Source of the DNA: Bosea sp. (in: a-proteobacteria)
GTDB lineage: Bacteria; Pseudomonadota; Alphaproteobacteria; Rhizobiales; Beijerinckiaceae
Assembly: GCA_023910605.1 (NCBI GenBank)
Contig: JAAVVV010000001.1
Location: 3,028,698 to 3,092,697 of the forward strand
Length of the DNA stretch: 64,000 bases
Direction: 5' to 3'
This document shows positions 8,540-17,503 of this stretch, one piece after another (the first letter of the stretch is position 1; every line of letters begins with the position of its first letter). Below the pieces are notes generated by a model. It saw only the letters and a list, made by a program, of their open reading frames with translations, was not told where the DNA came from and made no database searches. The position numbers were made by a program, and so were the translations under genes.

Positions 8540-9355
8540 ATGCCCCGGACTGACGCCCAGGCCCTGGACCATGACGAGCCGCCCGCTCCGGGACCAGGTG
8601 AAGCGGTCATCCGCGTGCGCGATCTTGTCGTGGGCTTCGGCGAGAAGGTGATTCTCGATGGCCTGTCGCTTGATGTCATGAAGGGCGAGATTCTCGGCTT
8701 CGTCGGAGGCTCGGGCACCGGCAAGTCGGTGCTGACGCGCACCATCCTCGGTCTTGTCGAGAAGCGGGCAGGTTCGATCGAGGTCTTCGGCCAGGATCTC
8801 GATACGATCCCGGAAGCCGATCACCGGCTGCTGGAGAAGCGCTGGGGCGTGATGTTCCAGCACGGCGCCCTGTTCTCGTCGCTCACCGTGCTGCAGAACA
8901 TCCAGGTCCCGATGCGTGAATATCTCGACCTCTCCCCCGCGATGATGGACGATCTGGCCTCGCTCAAGATCCAGATGGTGGGGCTGCGGCCCGATGCTGC
9001 TGACAAGCACCCCTCCGAATTGTCCGGCGGAATGATCAAGCGAGCCGCGCTCGCCCGCGCCCTCGCCCTCGATCCGGAGATCGTCTTCCTGGACGAACCC
9101 ACCTCCGGGCTCGACCCAATCGGCGCGGCGGAGTTCGACGAGCTGATAAGGACCCTTCAGCAGACTTTGGGGTTGACGGTGTTCATGGTAACCCACGACC
9201 TCGACAGTCTGGCCTCGGCTTGCGACCGGATCGCGGCGCTGGCGGACCGGAGGGTGGTTGCGGTGGGCACGCTCTCGGAGCTGGTGGCCTCGCCCCACCC
9301 ATGGGTGAAATCATATTTCCGCGGCGAGCGTGCGCTCGCCCGGCTGAAAGGTTGA
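8540..9355 (+). CDS. mlaF: MlaF-type ABC transporter ATPase
   Basis: 271 aa. Walker A is GGSGTGKS (residues 56-63), the signature is LSGGM, and Walker B with its catalytic Glu is IVFLDEPTSGLDP; the H-loop is in MVTHDLDSL. It energises the MlaE permease from the cytoplasmic face. Gene spacing (2 nt after mlaE, 10 nt before mlaD) indicates one transcript. The first 20 residues are a Pro/Asp-rich extension not typical of the core domain. Confidence 0.93.
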   Translation: MPRTDAQALDHDEPPAPGPGEAVIRVRDLVVGFGEKVILDGLSLDVMKGEILGFVGGSGTGKSVLTRTILGLVEKRAGSIEVFGQDLDTIPEADHRLLEKRWGVMFQHGALFSSLTVLQNIQVPMREYLDLSPAMMDDLASLKIQMVGLRPDAADKHPSELSGGMIKRAALARALALDPEIVFLDEPTSGLDPIGAAEFDELIRTLQQTLGLTVFMVTHDLDSLASACDRIAALADRRVVAVGTLSELVASPHPWVKSYFRGERALARLKG

Positions 9356-9365
9356 TGTTTCCGAC

Positions 9366-10511
9366 ATGGAGACCCGGGCCAACTATGCCTTGGTGGGGCT
9401 GTTCACGCTCGCTGTGCTGGCGGCAGCTTTCGGCTTCGTCTCCTGGTATTCCGGCCTTGGCGGCGGCGCGGACCGCCGGCAGATCCGAATCGTGTTCTCA
9501 GGCTCGGTCACAGGCCTGACATCCGGTTCCAGTGTGCTTTTCAATGGCTTGCGCGTGGGTGAGGTGAAGGACATCCAGTTTTTCCCCGATGATCCGCGCT
9601 CCATCTTCGCGGTGATCGAAATCGCGGGGACGACCCCTGTGCGAGAGGACACGCGCGCGCGAATCGAGGCGCAGGGGCTGGCGGGCGTCGTTGCCGTGCA
9701 GCTTCTCGGCGGCAATCCCGCAGCTGCGCCCCTGGTCGCCAAGGCAGGCCAGCCTCTGCCCACCATCATCGCAGAACGCTCCGAGGTGCAGGATCTGCTT
9801 GAGACTGTGCGTAACGTCGCGACCCGGACCAACGACCTGTTCGAGCGGCTGGGGCGCCTCGTCGACGACAATGATGATTCGATCGGGCGCACCATGCGCA
9901 ACATCGAGCGCTTCTCCACAGCGCTTGGCGACAATGCCGACGGCATCAACAAGATGCTGGCCAGCGTGGCGGTGGCGGCGGAGCGAATCGGGCCACTGGC
10001 CAACCAGCTCGAGGAATTCAGCCGCACCATCATGGCGGTTGCGCAGCAGATCGATGTCGCCAAGATCAACCGCACGCTCGACAATGTCGACACCTTCACC
10101 AGCGCGCTGGCCGGCGGTTCCGGCGATGTGACGAAGACCCTGCAGTCCGTCGCCGCAATCACCGAGAAGCTCAACCGCGCCGCCGATCAGGTCGACGGCC
10201 TGCTCAAGAGCGCGCAGGCATTCCTCGGCTCGGCAGCAGGCGACGAAGGCCAGGGCGCGCTGGCTGACATCGGCGCCGCGGCGCGCTCGGTGCGCACGCT
10301 GGCCGACAACCTCGACAAGCGCACCGCCGAGATATCATCGGGGATCAGCCGCTTCACCGGGCCCGGCCTGCGCGACATCGAGGCTCTGGCCACCGATGGG
10401 CGGCGCACGCTGAACGATCTCAACCGCACCCTGAGGAGCCTCGAGCGCAATCCGCAGCAGCTCATCTTCGGTGGCCGTCCCGCCATCCAGGATTACAACG
10501 GACGACGCTGA
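9366..10511 (+). CDS. mlaD: MlaD-type MCE-domain protein
   Basis: 381 aa. A single N-terminal membrane anchor (about residues 7-27) is followed by the MCE domain (about 38-118, starting IRIVFSGSVTGLTSGSSVLF) and then a long helical, heptad-rich region to the C-terminus. MCE proteins form periplasmic rings or tubes that bind lipid above the MlaE-MlaF complex. It is longer than E. coli MlaD (183 aa) because of the helical extension, which could span part of the periplasm. Confidence 0.9.
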   Translation: METRANYALVGLFTLAVLAAAFGFVSWYSGLGGGADRRQIRIVFSGSVTGLTSGSSVLFNGLRVGEVKDIQFFPDDPRSIFAVIEIAGTTPVREDTRARIEAQGLAGVVAVQLLGGNPAAAPLVAKAGQPLPTIIAERSEVQDLLETVRNVATRTNDLFERLGRLVDDNDDSIGRTMRNIERFSTALGDNADGINKMLASVAVAAERIGPLANQLEEFSRTIMAVAQQIDVAKINRTLDNVDTFTSALAGGSGDVTKTLQSVAAITEKLNRAADQVDGLLKSAQAFLGSAAGDEGQGALADIGAAARSVRTLADNLDKRTAEISSGISRFTGPGLRDIEALATDGRRTLNDLNRTLRSLERNPQQLIFGGRPAIQDYNGRR

Positions 10512-10513
10512 TC

Positions 10514-11116
10514 ATGCCCCGCGCCACGGCCTGCCGCCAGCTTCGCGGCGTCACCCTTGCCCCGGCCCTGCTGGCGTTAGCAGGCCTGGTGGGCGCTTGC
10601 GGCCAGCCCCAGCGCACCACCTTCGACCTCACCGCCCCCGGCGATGTCGGGGCCCGCGGCGCGCGGGGCGGCGCGCAGCTCGTGGTCAACGAGCCCACCG
10701 CCCTGCAGGCGCTCGATTCCGACCGGATCATGGTCCGCGACGGCGCCGTCATCTCCTATCTGCCGGATGGGCAATGGGCCGACCGGCTGCCGAAGCTGTT
10801 TCAGGTCCGCCTGATCCAGACCTTCGAGAACGCATCCCGCCTCGGTCGCGTCGGCCGTCCAGGCGACAGGGTCGTGGCGGATCTGGGCCTCAACGCCGAT
10901 CTGCGCACCTTTGCCGTGGAGACAGCCACGTCCGAGGCCGTAGTGGAGGTGACGGTCCGCATCGTCAGCGACCGCTCGGGCCGCGTGGCGGCAGCGCGCG
11001 GCTTCAGCGCCCGCATGCCGGTCTCGGCCATCAGCGGACCGGCAGCCGCGCAAGGCCTTGATCAGGCCATGGGCGTGGTCCTGCGCGACATCGTGCGCTG
11101 GGCGAACGCGCGCTAG
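10514..11116 (+). CDS. ABC-type transport auxiliary lipoprotein (PqiC-like)
   Basis: 200 aa. The N-terminus has a signal peptide and lipobox LVGAC with lipidated Cys29. The body resembles the ABC-type transport auxiliary component family (PqiC/LbcC-like), outer-membrane lipoproteins linked to MCE systems. It starts 2 nt after mlaD and closes the operon. Its place makes it the likely outer-membrane receptor of this Mla system; no mlaA or mlaC homologue is in the window. Family assignment is from size, lipobox, context and segments such as GDRVVADLGLNADLRTF. Confidence 0.8.
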   Translation: MPRATACRQLRGVTLAPALLALAGLVGACGQPQRTTFDLTAPGDVGARGARGGAQLVVNEPTALQALDSDRIMVRDGAVISYLPDGQWADRLPKLFQVRLIQTFENASRLGRVGRPGDRVVADLGLNADLRTFAVETATSEAVVEVTVRIVSDRSGRVAAARGFSARMPVSAISGPAAAQGLDQAMGVVLRDIVRWANAR

Positions 11117-11220
11117 AGCGCGGCCGCCCCCCCACCACCTGGCCTGCCTCAAGCCGCCGGGCCTGCAGTCCCACGGCACGGGGCGCCCCCCCTTCCTTCC
11201 AGCATCCCCCGACAGCAGAA

Positions 11221-11238
11221 AGCCGCCCTCAGGCGGCT
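11221..11238 (-). terminator. Hairpin between the mla operon and the GPR-like gene
   Basis: Perfect 7-bp stem AGCCGCC/GGCGGCT with a 4-nt loop. On the minus strand the stem is followed by TTTCT, so it most likely terminates the minus-strand GPR-like gene that stops at 11267. It may also act on the plus-strand mla operon, which lacks any other visible terminator. Confidence 0.6.
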
Positions 11239-11266
11239 CTCGCATCTCGCGCGATGATGCGATTGC

Positions 11267-14200
11267 CTATTCGAAGCGGCCGCTCGCATGGGCCAGCATG
11301 GTGTAGACCTTGCCGGTTTCGGAGGTGAGATAGCTGTTGGCCGTGGCCTGGTCGCGGCCACTCTGGCTGGCGTCGTCAAGCAGCCGCTCGAACTCATCGA
11401 TATAGCGGTCGACCGTCTCCTTGAATTCGCCATCATGCCGATAGCGGCGGCGGATCTCGTCAAAAGTCTGCTGGCCCTGCAAGGTGTAGAGGCGCCGCGT
11501 GAACACGCCGCGCTCGCCGCGCTTGTAGCGATCCCACAGCTCGACTGCGGCGTCATGATCGATCATGCGGGCGATGTCGACGGAGAGCGAATCCAGCTTC
11601 TCCAGCGCCGGGACGGCCGGCTTGTGTGCGGGCCGTTCATCGCGGCTGGCACGCGTCAGCAGGTCCGAGAGCCACCCGCCCCTTGGCGCCGGCGCAGCCT
11701 CGGCTGGAAGCCCCATCAAATCAGCGCGCGGCACCGCGGCGATGCGCACCGGAGCACGGACAGGCAACTCGCGGGCAGGCTCTCGGGCGATCTCGCGCGG
11801 CTGTTCGATGCGAGGCTGCTCGACGCGCGGCTCGACCCGGGCCTCGATCCTCGGTTCAACCCGGGCCTCGATCCTCGGCTCGACGCGCGGCATCTCCGGC
11901 TCAGGCGCGCGCGCCACGGCGCGGGCACGGGCCGGCTCTGGCTCGGCTACGTCGAGGTTTCGTCCCGAGCGCGTCACGATGTCGGACAACTCGTTCAGCG
12001 CCTTGATCTGGTCGGCCACGACCCGCCGCATGGCGGCGGTGGTTTCCTGCGTCTCCCGCGGCATGTCCAGCACGCCGCGGCGCAGTTCGGCGCGTGTGGC
12101 CTCCAGTTCGCGCTGGATTTCGGCGTTCATGGCGCGCAGTTCGACGGCTGTCTGCTGGAACTGCTCGGTTGCCCGCGTCAGTCCCCCGCCCAGATCGCCC
12201 GCCACGCTTTCATAGGCGGCCCGGAGCGCAGCGGCCGTGCGCTCGCGTTCCTTGCCAGTGTTGGTGCGCACCGTCTCGAAATGCTCCGTGATGGCGTGGG
12301 TGGTCGCTTGCGCGCTCTCGGCCAGCACGCCGCCGATCTGGCGGGCGCGCTGTTCGGCGGCCTTCAGCGAATCCTCGACCAGCGCGGTGAAGGAGCTGGT
12401 GATCGATTCCACATCCTCAGTGCGGGTCGAGATCGCCTCGAGCAGTTCCTCGAGACTCTGCTTGCGGTCGTACAGGGCCACGCCGACCCGCGCCTCGATG
12501 CTCTCAAGCTGCTCCGTAGCTTCGACGAGCGCATTGATATTGGCGCGGGTGCTGTCCGCGAGCGAACGCCCCTGCTCGCCAAGACGCCCGACAAGGGTCG
12601 AGGCTTCCTGGATGGCGCCGGTCGAAACGCCCTTGAGGGCATCCACCTGGGCCGAGACCTGCATGCTGGCGCGTGATGTCTCGTCAGAGACGGCCGTTAG
12701 AATGGCCTCGAGTTCGCGCACGCGCTCGCCCAGGCTCATCTCCACGCCCGTGAGGTTGTTGTTGGCCGAGGCTACGATCTGCTGAATCAGGCGGTTGGCG
12801 TCGCCCAGCCGCTCCAGGGTCCCGCCAAGATCGCTGCGGATGCGCTCGTTGGTGCTGACAAGCGTCGCCACCGACTGGCTGGTGCCATTTTCGAGCGTCT
12901 GGCGAAGATGGTCCTGGGACTCGGTGAGCGCCGCAGCCAGTTCGCCGGCCCTCTGCGCCAGGGTCTGGTCGAGCTGGGTACGGCTCCTGTCCAGAACCGC
13001 ATTCATCTCGCTGGTGCGCTGGTCGAGCGATTCGTGCAGCTGATCCTGGGACTGGGTGAACGCCGCGGCCAGTTCCCCGGCGCGCTGCGCCAGGGTCTGG
13101 TCGAGCTGGGTGCGGCTCCTGTCCAGAACCGCATTCATCTCGCTGGTGCGCTGGTCGAGCGATTCGTGCAGCTGATCCTGGGACTGGGTGAACGCCGCGG
13201 CCAGTTCTCCGGCCCGCTGCGCCAGGGTCTGGTCAAGCTGGGTGCGGCGCGTATTCAGAACCGCATTCATCTCGCTGGTGCGCTGGTCGAGCGAATCGCG
13301 CAGCCGCTCCTGCGAGAGGGCCAGCAGACCGGACATCTCCTCGGTCTTGCGGCCGAGTTCCAGCGCCAGGGAGTCGCTGGACGCCTGCAGCGCGTCGGTG
13401 ACTTCGGCGCCGCGCGCGCGCAGCCCGTCAAGGATCGTCGCGCCACGGCTTTCGAGGGTCGAGACGACCGTCTGGCCGATGCTGGCGACATCCTCGGCGA
13501 TGGCCTCGCCGCGAAGGCCGATGGCCATAACGACGCCGCCGCCTTTCTCGTCGAAGAGTTGGCGCAATTCCTCGGCGCGCGCGCCAAGCGTCGCCGAAAT
13601 GGCGGCGGACTTGGACTGGAGCGTCTCCGCGATGAGGCGGCTGCGCTCGTCAAGCATGCCCGACACGTTGTCGAGCCGATCAACGACGCGCTCCTCGAAG
13701 CGGGCAATGCGCAGGTCCAGCGTTTCCGCGATCTCGAGCGTGCGTCCACCGAGCGTCGCGTTGATCTCTTCGGCCTTGCTCGACAGCGTGCGGGCGAGCG
13801 CGTCGCTCTTGGATGTCACCACCGCACCGATCTCGTCGGCCTTGGCTGCGAGAGCCTGCGTGACCTCGCGGCCGCCCTCGGCCAGCACGCGGGCGATCTC
13901 CACCGTGCGCTCAACAAGGGCTTCGTTCAGGACCTCGGCGCGAGTGCCCAGATTGGTGTCGATCCGCGCGATGAGCCCATCGAGCGAGCTGGCGATCTCC
14001 ATGCTCTTTGTGCCCGAACGGTCCTCGAACGCCTTGATCTGCGTCTCCATCACGGCCGCTGCCTCGTTGGTCCGCATCAAGAGGGTCATCGCCGCGCTGT
14101 CCGTGCGCTGCGTGAGCCGTTCGATGAGCTGGTCACCCTCGCGGGTCATCAGCATCTCGATCTGCATGAGGCGCTGGCCCATCTCGTCGGCGAAGCGAAC

Positions 14201-17200
14201 CGAGTCTGTCGACAGCTTCTGTGCGAGCTGGCCGCCCTGGTTGATGATCACATCCTCCAGCGTCTCCAGGCGTCCGCCTATCAGGCTTTCAATCTCGCGG
14301 CCCCGCGCCTCGACGGTCTGCAGGATCGAGGCGCCGTTTGCCGCCAGCGCTTCGTTGACGCGCACTCCCTGGCTGGCGAGCGCCAGGACAATGTCCTTGC
14401 CGGTGCCTGCGAGCAGGTTGCGCGAGGCTTCGCTCTCTGCGGCGAGTCGCATCTGCATCTCGGTCGTGGTCGAAGAGAACAGGCGCTGCGCTTCTGCGGT
14501 CTGCATCGCAAGCGTGTCGCGCAGGGCCTCGGTCCGGCTGGCCAGCCCGTCATGGAGCGTGGCCGACCCGGCGGTGAGCGCCTGGTCGATTCGCGCACGC
14601 TCGGTCTGGAGCGCGCTGACGATGTCCTCGCCCGCCCCGCTGAGCAGCCGGTGCGATTGCTCGGTTTCGGTCACGATGCGGCGTTGGAGGTCGTCGGCTG
14701 CCCTGCCGAACATCATCTGGGCCTCGACCGTGCGGTTCGCCAGCGCGTCGCCCAGCACCTCGGTGCGTACCGCGAGGTCGTCGGCCGCCCTGCCGAACAT
14801 CATCTGGGCCTCGGCCGTGCGGCTCGCCAGCGCGTCGCCCAGCACCTCGGTGCGCGCCTCAAGTTCGTCGGCCGCCTTGCCGAACATCATCTGGGCCTCG
14901 GCCGTGCGGCTCGCCAGCGCGTCGCCCAGCACCTCGGTGCGCGCCTCAAGTTCGTCGGCCGCCTTGCCGAACAGCATCTGGGCCTCGGCCGTGCGGCTCA
15001 CCAGCGCGTCGCCCAGCACCTCGGTGCGCATCGCGAGTTCGTCGGCCGCCTTGCCGAACAGCATCTGGGCCTCGGCCGTGCGGCTCGCCAGCGCGTCGCC
15101 CAGCGCCTCGGTGCGTGCCGCAAGTTCGTCGGCCGCCTTGCCGAACAGCATCTGGGCCTCGGCCGTGCGGCTCGCCAGCGCGTCGCCCAGCACGTCGGTG
15201 CGCGCCTCAAGTTCGTCGGCCGCCTTGCCGAACAGCATCTGGGCCTCGGCCGTGCGGCTCGCCAGCGCGTTGCCCAGCGACTCGGTGCGCGCCGCGAGTT
15301 CGTCGGCGAGCGTGCGGCCGTTGACCGTGATCGTCTCATGGATACGCGACCCGACATCCCCGATCTGACGATTAAGCTCGCTGCCACGCTCGCTGATGAG
15401 CGCTGCAAGCTGCTGGCCGCTGTCGTTGAACCGCGAGACGACCTCGTCTGCGCGGCTGGCAATGTCGCCGGACAGGCGATTCCCCGTGGTCGCCAGCGCC
15501 TCGTTGACCTCCGCCGCCCGCATGGCGATGGCCTCGGCCACGCTGCGGCCTGTCTCGGAGATCGAGCGCGTGACCTCACGCGCGCCGCCGGTGAGCCCTT
15601 CGGTGACCAACGAGCCGGTGCGCTCCAGCGAACCGGTGATTTCCTGCGACTTGGCGTCCAGCCGCATCGTCACATCCTGCGTGGTGTGCTCGAGGCGCGC
15701 GGCCACCTCACGAGAACGTGCGTCCAGCGCGCTGGCGACTTCGAAGCTGGTGCTCTCGAGACTCTGCGCGATCGCCGCCGAGCGTTCGCCAAGCGTGTTG
15801 GCGATGGCGCTGCCGGCCTGCTCAAGCCGCTGCGCGATCTCGGTGGAACGATCCGTCAGTGTTTCGGCCATCGCGCCAGTGACGAATTCAAGGCGCTGCG
15901 CGATCTGCGCGGAGCGCTCGTCAAGCGTGGAGGTCATGTCACCGCTGACCTGTTCCAGACGCTGCGCGATTTCGGCCGAACGCTCCTCAAGCGTGGAGGC
16001 CATGTCCCCGCTGACCTGTTCCAGGCGCTGCGCGATTTCGGCCGAACGCTCCTCAAGCGTGGACGAAACCGTTTCGCTGGCGCGCGCGAGCCGGTTGGAC
16101 ACCTCACCCGACGTCACTTGCAGACGCTCGACCAGATCGGTGCCGCGCATGGCGATGTCGTCGACCATGCGGTCACCGACGCGCGACAGCGCGTCGGTGA
16201 TGTCGTCGCCCTTCGCCCCCAACGCCGAAGTCACGCGGTCGCCCGCTGTGTTGACCGCTTCCGCGATGACACGGCTAGCGCTCTCGAGGTCACGCGACAG
16301 GTTCTGGTGGGCGCCGCTGATCGAATGCTTCACGCGCTCGGAATTGGAAGCGATCGCTTCGCGCTGGGTGACGAGTTCGTCGACCAAGGCGCGAAGCCGC
16401 ACCTCATTGTCGGAATAGGCGCGTTCGAGCGAGGAAATCTCCGAACGGACGATGGTTTCAAGCTCGCCGGCGCGAGCCACGGCGCGCTCGATGCCATCGC
16501 CCACGGCCGCGACCTCACGCCGGATCGCCTGCGAGAGCGAAACGACCGAATCCGTCGCCACCGTCTCCGGCTGCGACATGCGTAATGCCACACTGGTCAT
16601 GGCGCGCGCGGCAAGCCGCATTTCGCCCACACGGACATAGATGGCCGCAAGCCCGAACATGAGCAAGATGGGCAGGAGCAACACCCCGACCAGCAGGGCC
16701 CACTGCCCCGGATTGAAGCTGGCGACGGCCCTCACCGCCTCATCAAGTCCGTCATGCTGCGCATGGAGCATGAAGCCGATGCCGACAGCCCACAGGGCGG
16801 AGCTCAGGATCGCCACGACAAAGGGACGGCGTGAAGGCTTTGCCGAGAAAGCCTGCACGAGATCGTTCATGCTGTGGCCGTCGTCATTGGCGACGCGGCT
16901 GGAATCAGGGGCGACCACCGATGGCGGCACAATGGTTTGCTGCGATGGCGGCGGCAGGGGCGGCAACGACTGCGCATCGGGCAGCGGCTGCACACTCGAC
17001 GCGGCCTTGGGCTCCAGCGGACCCAGATTCGTGTCATGGACCGACGGCATCCGCAGATCATCCGCCCGGTCAAAGGTCGAGCCAAATTTGCGAACGTCCT
17101 GCTGATCCTGTCCGGCGGCGGCATCAGTGCGGTGCTGGTTCGAAGCAGAACCGCCAGGCTGACCCAGCTTCAGTGCTTCCTTGATCGCATTGAGCGCCAT

Positions 17201-17236
17201 ATCTGTCGGATCATTTTCTTTTCTGATCTTTGACAT
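11267..17236 (-). CDS. Giant membrane-anchored coiled-coil protein, GPR/RgsE-like polar growth factor
   Basis: 1989 aa. Residues 1-130 are polar and Pro/Gln-rich; two membrane segments lie at about 139-158 and 177-201; nearly all the rest is heptad-rich helix of the apolipoprotein/kinesin-like type. Internal arrays are listed separately. A Pro/Arg/Glu linker (about 1778-1840) precedes a conserved C-terminal module (DHDAAVELWDRYKRGERGVF ... YRHDGEFKETVDRYIDEFER). Size, twin N-terminal TMs and architecture match the growth pole ring protein of Agrobacterium (RgsE in Sinorhizobium), which organises unipolar growth. ATG 17236 follows AAGGCGG at a fitting distance. Homology is inferred from architecture, not alignment. 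Confidence 0.65.
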   Translation of the reverse strand: MSKIRKENDPTDMALNAIKEALKLGQPGGSASNQHRTDAAAGQDQQDVRKFGSTFDRADDLRMPSVHDTNLGPLEPKAASSVQPLPDAQSLPPLPPPSQQTIVPPSVVAPDSSRVANDDGHSMNDLVQAFSAKPSRRPFVVAILSSALWAVGIGFMLHAQHDGLDEAVRAVASFNPGQWALLVGVLLLPILLMFGLAAIYVRVGEMRLAARAMTSVALRMSQPETVATDSVVSLSQAIRREVAAVGDGIERAVARAGELETIVRSEISSLERAYSDNEVRLRALVDELVTQREAIASNSERVKHSISGAHQNLSRDLESASRVIAEAVNTAGDRVTSALGAKGDDITDALSRVGDRMVDDIAMRGTDLVERLQVTSGEVSNRLARASETVSSTLEERSAEIAQRLEQVSGDMASTLEERSAEIAQRLEQVSGDMTSTLDERSAQIAQRLEFVTGAMAETLTDRSTEIAQRLEQAGSAIANTLGERSAAIAQSLESTSFEVASALDARSREVAARLEHTTQDVTMRLDAKSQEITGSLERTGSLVTEGLTGGAREVTRSISETGRSVAEAIAMRAAEVNEALATTGNRLSGDIASRADEVVSRFNDSGQQLAALISERGSELNRQIGDVGSRIHETITVNGRTLADELAARTESLGNALASRTAEAQMLFGKAADELEARTDVLGDALASRTAEAQMLFGKAADELAARTEALGDALASRTAEAQMLFGKAADELAMRTEVLGDALVSRTAEAQMLFGKAADELEARTEVLGDALASRTAEAQMMFGKAADELEARTEVLGDALASRTAEAQMMFGRAADDLAVRTEVLGDALANRTVEAQMMFGRAADDLQRRIVTETEQSHRLLSGAGEDIVSALQTERARIDQALTAGSATLHDGLASRTEALRDTLAMQTAEAQRLFSSTTTEMQMRLAAESEASRNLLAGTGKDIVLALASQGVRVNEALAANGASILQTVEARGREIESLIGGRLETLEDVIINQGGQLAQKLSTDSVRFADEMGQRLMQIEMLMTREGDQLIERLTQRTDSAAMTLLMRTNEAAAVMETQIKAFEDRSGTKSMEIASSLDGLIARIDTNLGTRAEVLNEALVERTVEIARVLAEGGREVTQALAAKADEIGAVVTSKSDALARTLSSKAEEINATLGGRTLEIAETLDLRIARFEERVVDRLDNVSGMLDERSRLIAETLQSKSAAISATLGARAEELRQLFDEKGGGVVMAIGLRGEAIAEDVASIGQTVVSTLESRGATILDGLRARGAEVTDALQASSDSLALELGRKTEEMSGLLALSQERLRDSLDQRTSEMNAVLNTRRTQLDQTLAQRAGELAAAFTQSQDQLHESLDQRTSEMNAVLDRSRTQLDQTLAQRAGELAAAFTQSQDQLHESLDQRTSEMNAVLDRSRTQLDQTLAQRAGELAAALTESQDHLRQTLENGTSQSVATLVSTNERIRSDLGGTLERLGDANRLIQQIVASANNNLTGVEMSLGERVRELEAILTAVSDETSRASMQVSAQVDALKGVSTGAIQEASTLVGRLGEQGRSLADSTRANINALVEATEQLESIEARVGVALYDRKQSLEELLEAISTRTEDVESITSSFTALVEDSLKAAEQRARQIGGVLAESAQATTHAITEHFETVRTNTGKERERTAAALRAAYESVAGDLGGGLTRATEQFQQTAVELRAMNAEIQRELEATRAELRRGVLDMPRETQETTAAMRRVVADQIKALNELSDIVTRSGRNLDVAEPEPARARAVARAPEPEMPRVEPRIEARVEPRIEARVEPRVEQPRIEQPREIAREPARELPVRAPVRIAAVPRADLMGLPAEAAPAPRGGWLSDLLTRASRDERPAHKPAVPALEKLDSLSVDIARMIDHDAAVELWDRYKRGERGVFTRRLYTLQGQQTFDEIRRRYRHDGEFKETVDRYIDEFERLLDDASQSGRDQATANSYLTSETGKVYTMLAHASGRFE
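11831..11890 (-). repeat. 24-bp tandem repeat encoding EARVEPRI-type units
   Basis: Two nearly identical 24-bp units and a partial third lie in the Pro/Arg/Glu linker of the GPR-like gene. They code for alternating EARVEPRI and EARVEPRV. The unit is a multiple of three, so copy-number change preserves the frame. Confidence 0.75.
12918..13313 (-). repeat. 132-bp in-frame tandem repeats (3 copies, 44 aa each)
   Basis: Three head-to-tail copies of a 44-residue unit (core LDQRTSEMNAVL ... TQLDQTLAQRAGELAAA) within the GPR-like protein, about residues 1308-1440. The last two copies differ at only a handful of bases over 132, much less than the first, which points to recent duplication or gene conversion. 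Confidence 0.85.
14691..15300 (-). repeat. 87-bp in-frame tandem repeats (7 copies, 29 aa each)
   Basis: Seven head-to-tail copies of a 29-residue unit (core RTEVLGDALASRTAEAQM then LFGKAADEL) at about residues 646-849 of the GPR-like protein. Copies are almost identical at the DNA level; changes such as LF to MF and K to R mark sub-groups. Twenty-nine residues is close to four heptads, so copy number would alter coiled-coil length without breaking it. Confidence 0.9.
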
Positions 17237-17503
17237 GAGAGCCGCCTTTTCACGCCACGCCACAGGGAGCGGGCGCTTCAAGCCCACACGTTTACCACTT
17301 CGAAAGGTAAATGACCGGAACTCATATTGAAACTGCCAACCGCCGTCTATCCACCAATCTTTACAAAACGTCGTTAACGGCTTGGTCAGGATGTCGGGCG
17401 ATGCTGGTCCAGCTGTTCGTGAGACCAAGGTCAGCACGGGGCTGACGGCCATCGCGGCCGGCATGGCGACTGCCCATCCCCGCATCACGAAGGAACCAGC
17501 GCC
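17237..17503. other. Divergent intergenic region between the GPR-like gene and the Hpt gene
   Basis: 267 bp with lower GC than its flanks (TTTACAAAACGTCGTTAACG near 17362-17381). It must hold both divergent promoters. The only clear structure is the TTTACC/GGTAAA inverted repeat listed separately. Confidence 0.5.
17291..17311. promoter_or_regulatory. Inverted repeat, candidate operator upstream of the GPR-like gene
   Basis: TTTACC, nine bases, GGTAAA: a 6-bp inverted repeat whose spacer contains TTCGAA. It lies 55 bp before the GPR-like start codon in the divergent promoter region. The binding protein is unknown. Confidence 0.35.

Noticed and set aside
14691-15300. CRISPR array or intergenic minisatellite
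   Set aside because: The direct repeats have no spacers, are contiguous, and code in frame for coiled-coil units inside a clear gene.
12908-16585. Plus-strand open frame of about 1225 codons opposite the GPR-like gene
   Set aside because: It is a by-product of high GC and the repetitive antisense gene; its translation is rich in His/Arg/Gly repeats that mirror the real repeats, with no domain or ribosome-binding signal.
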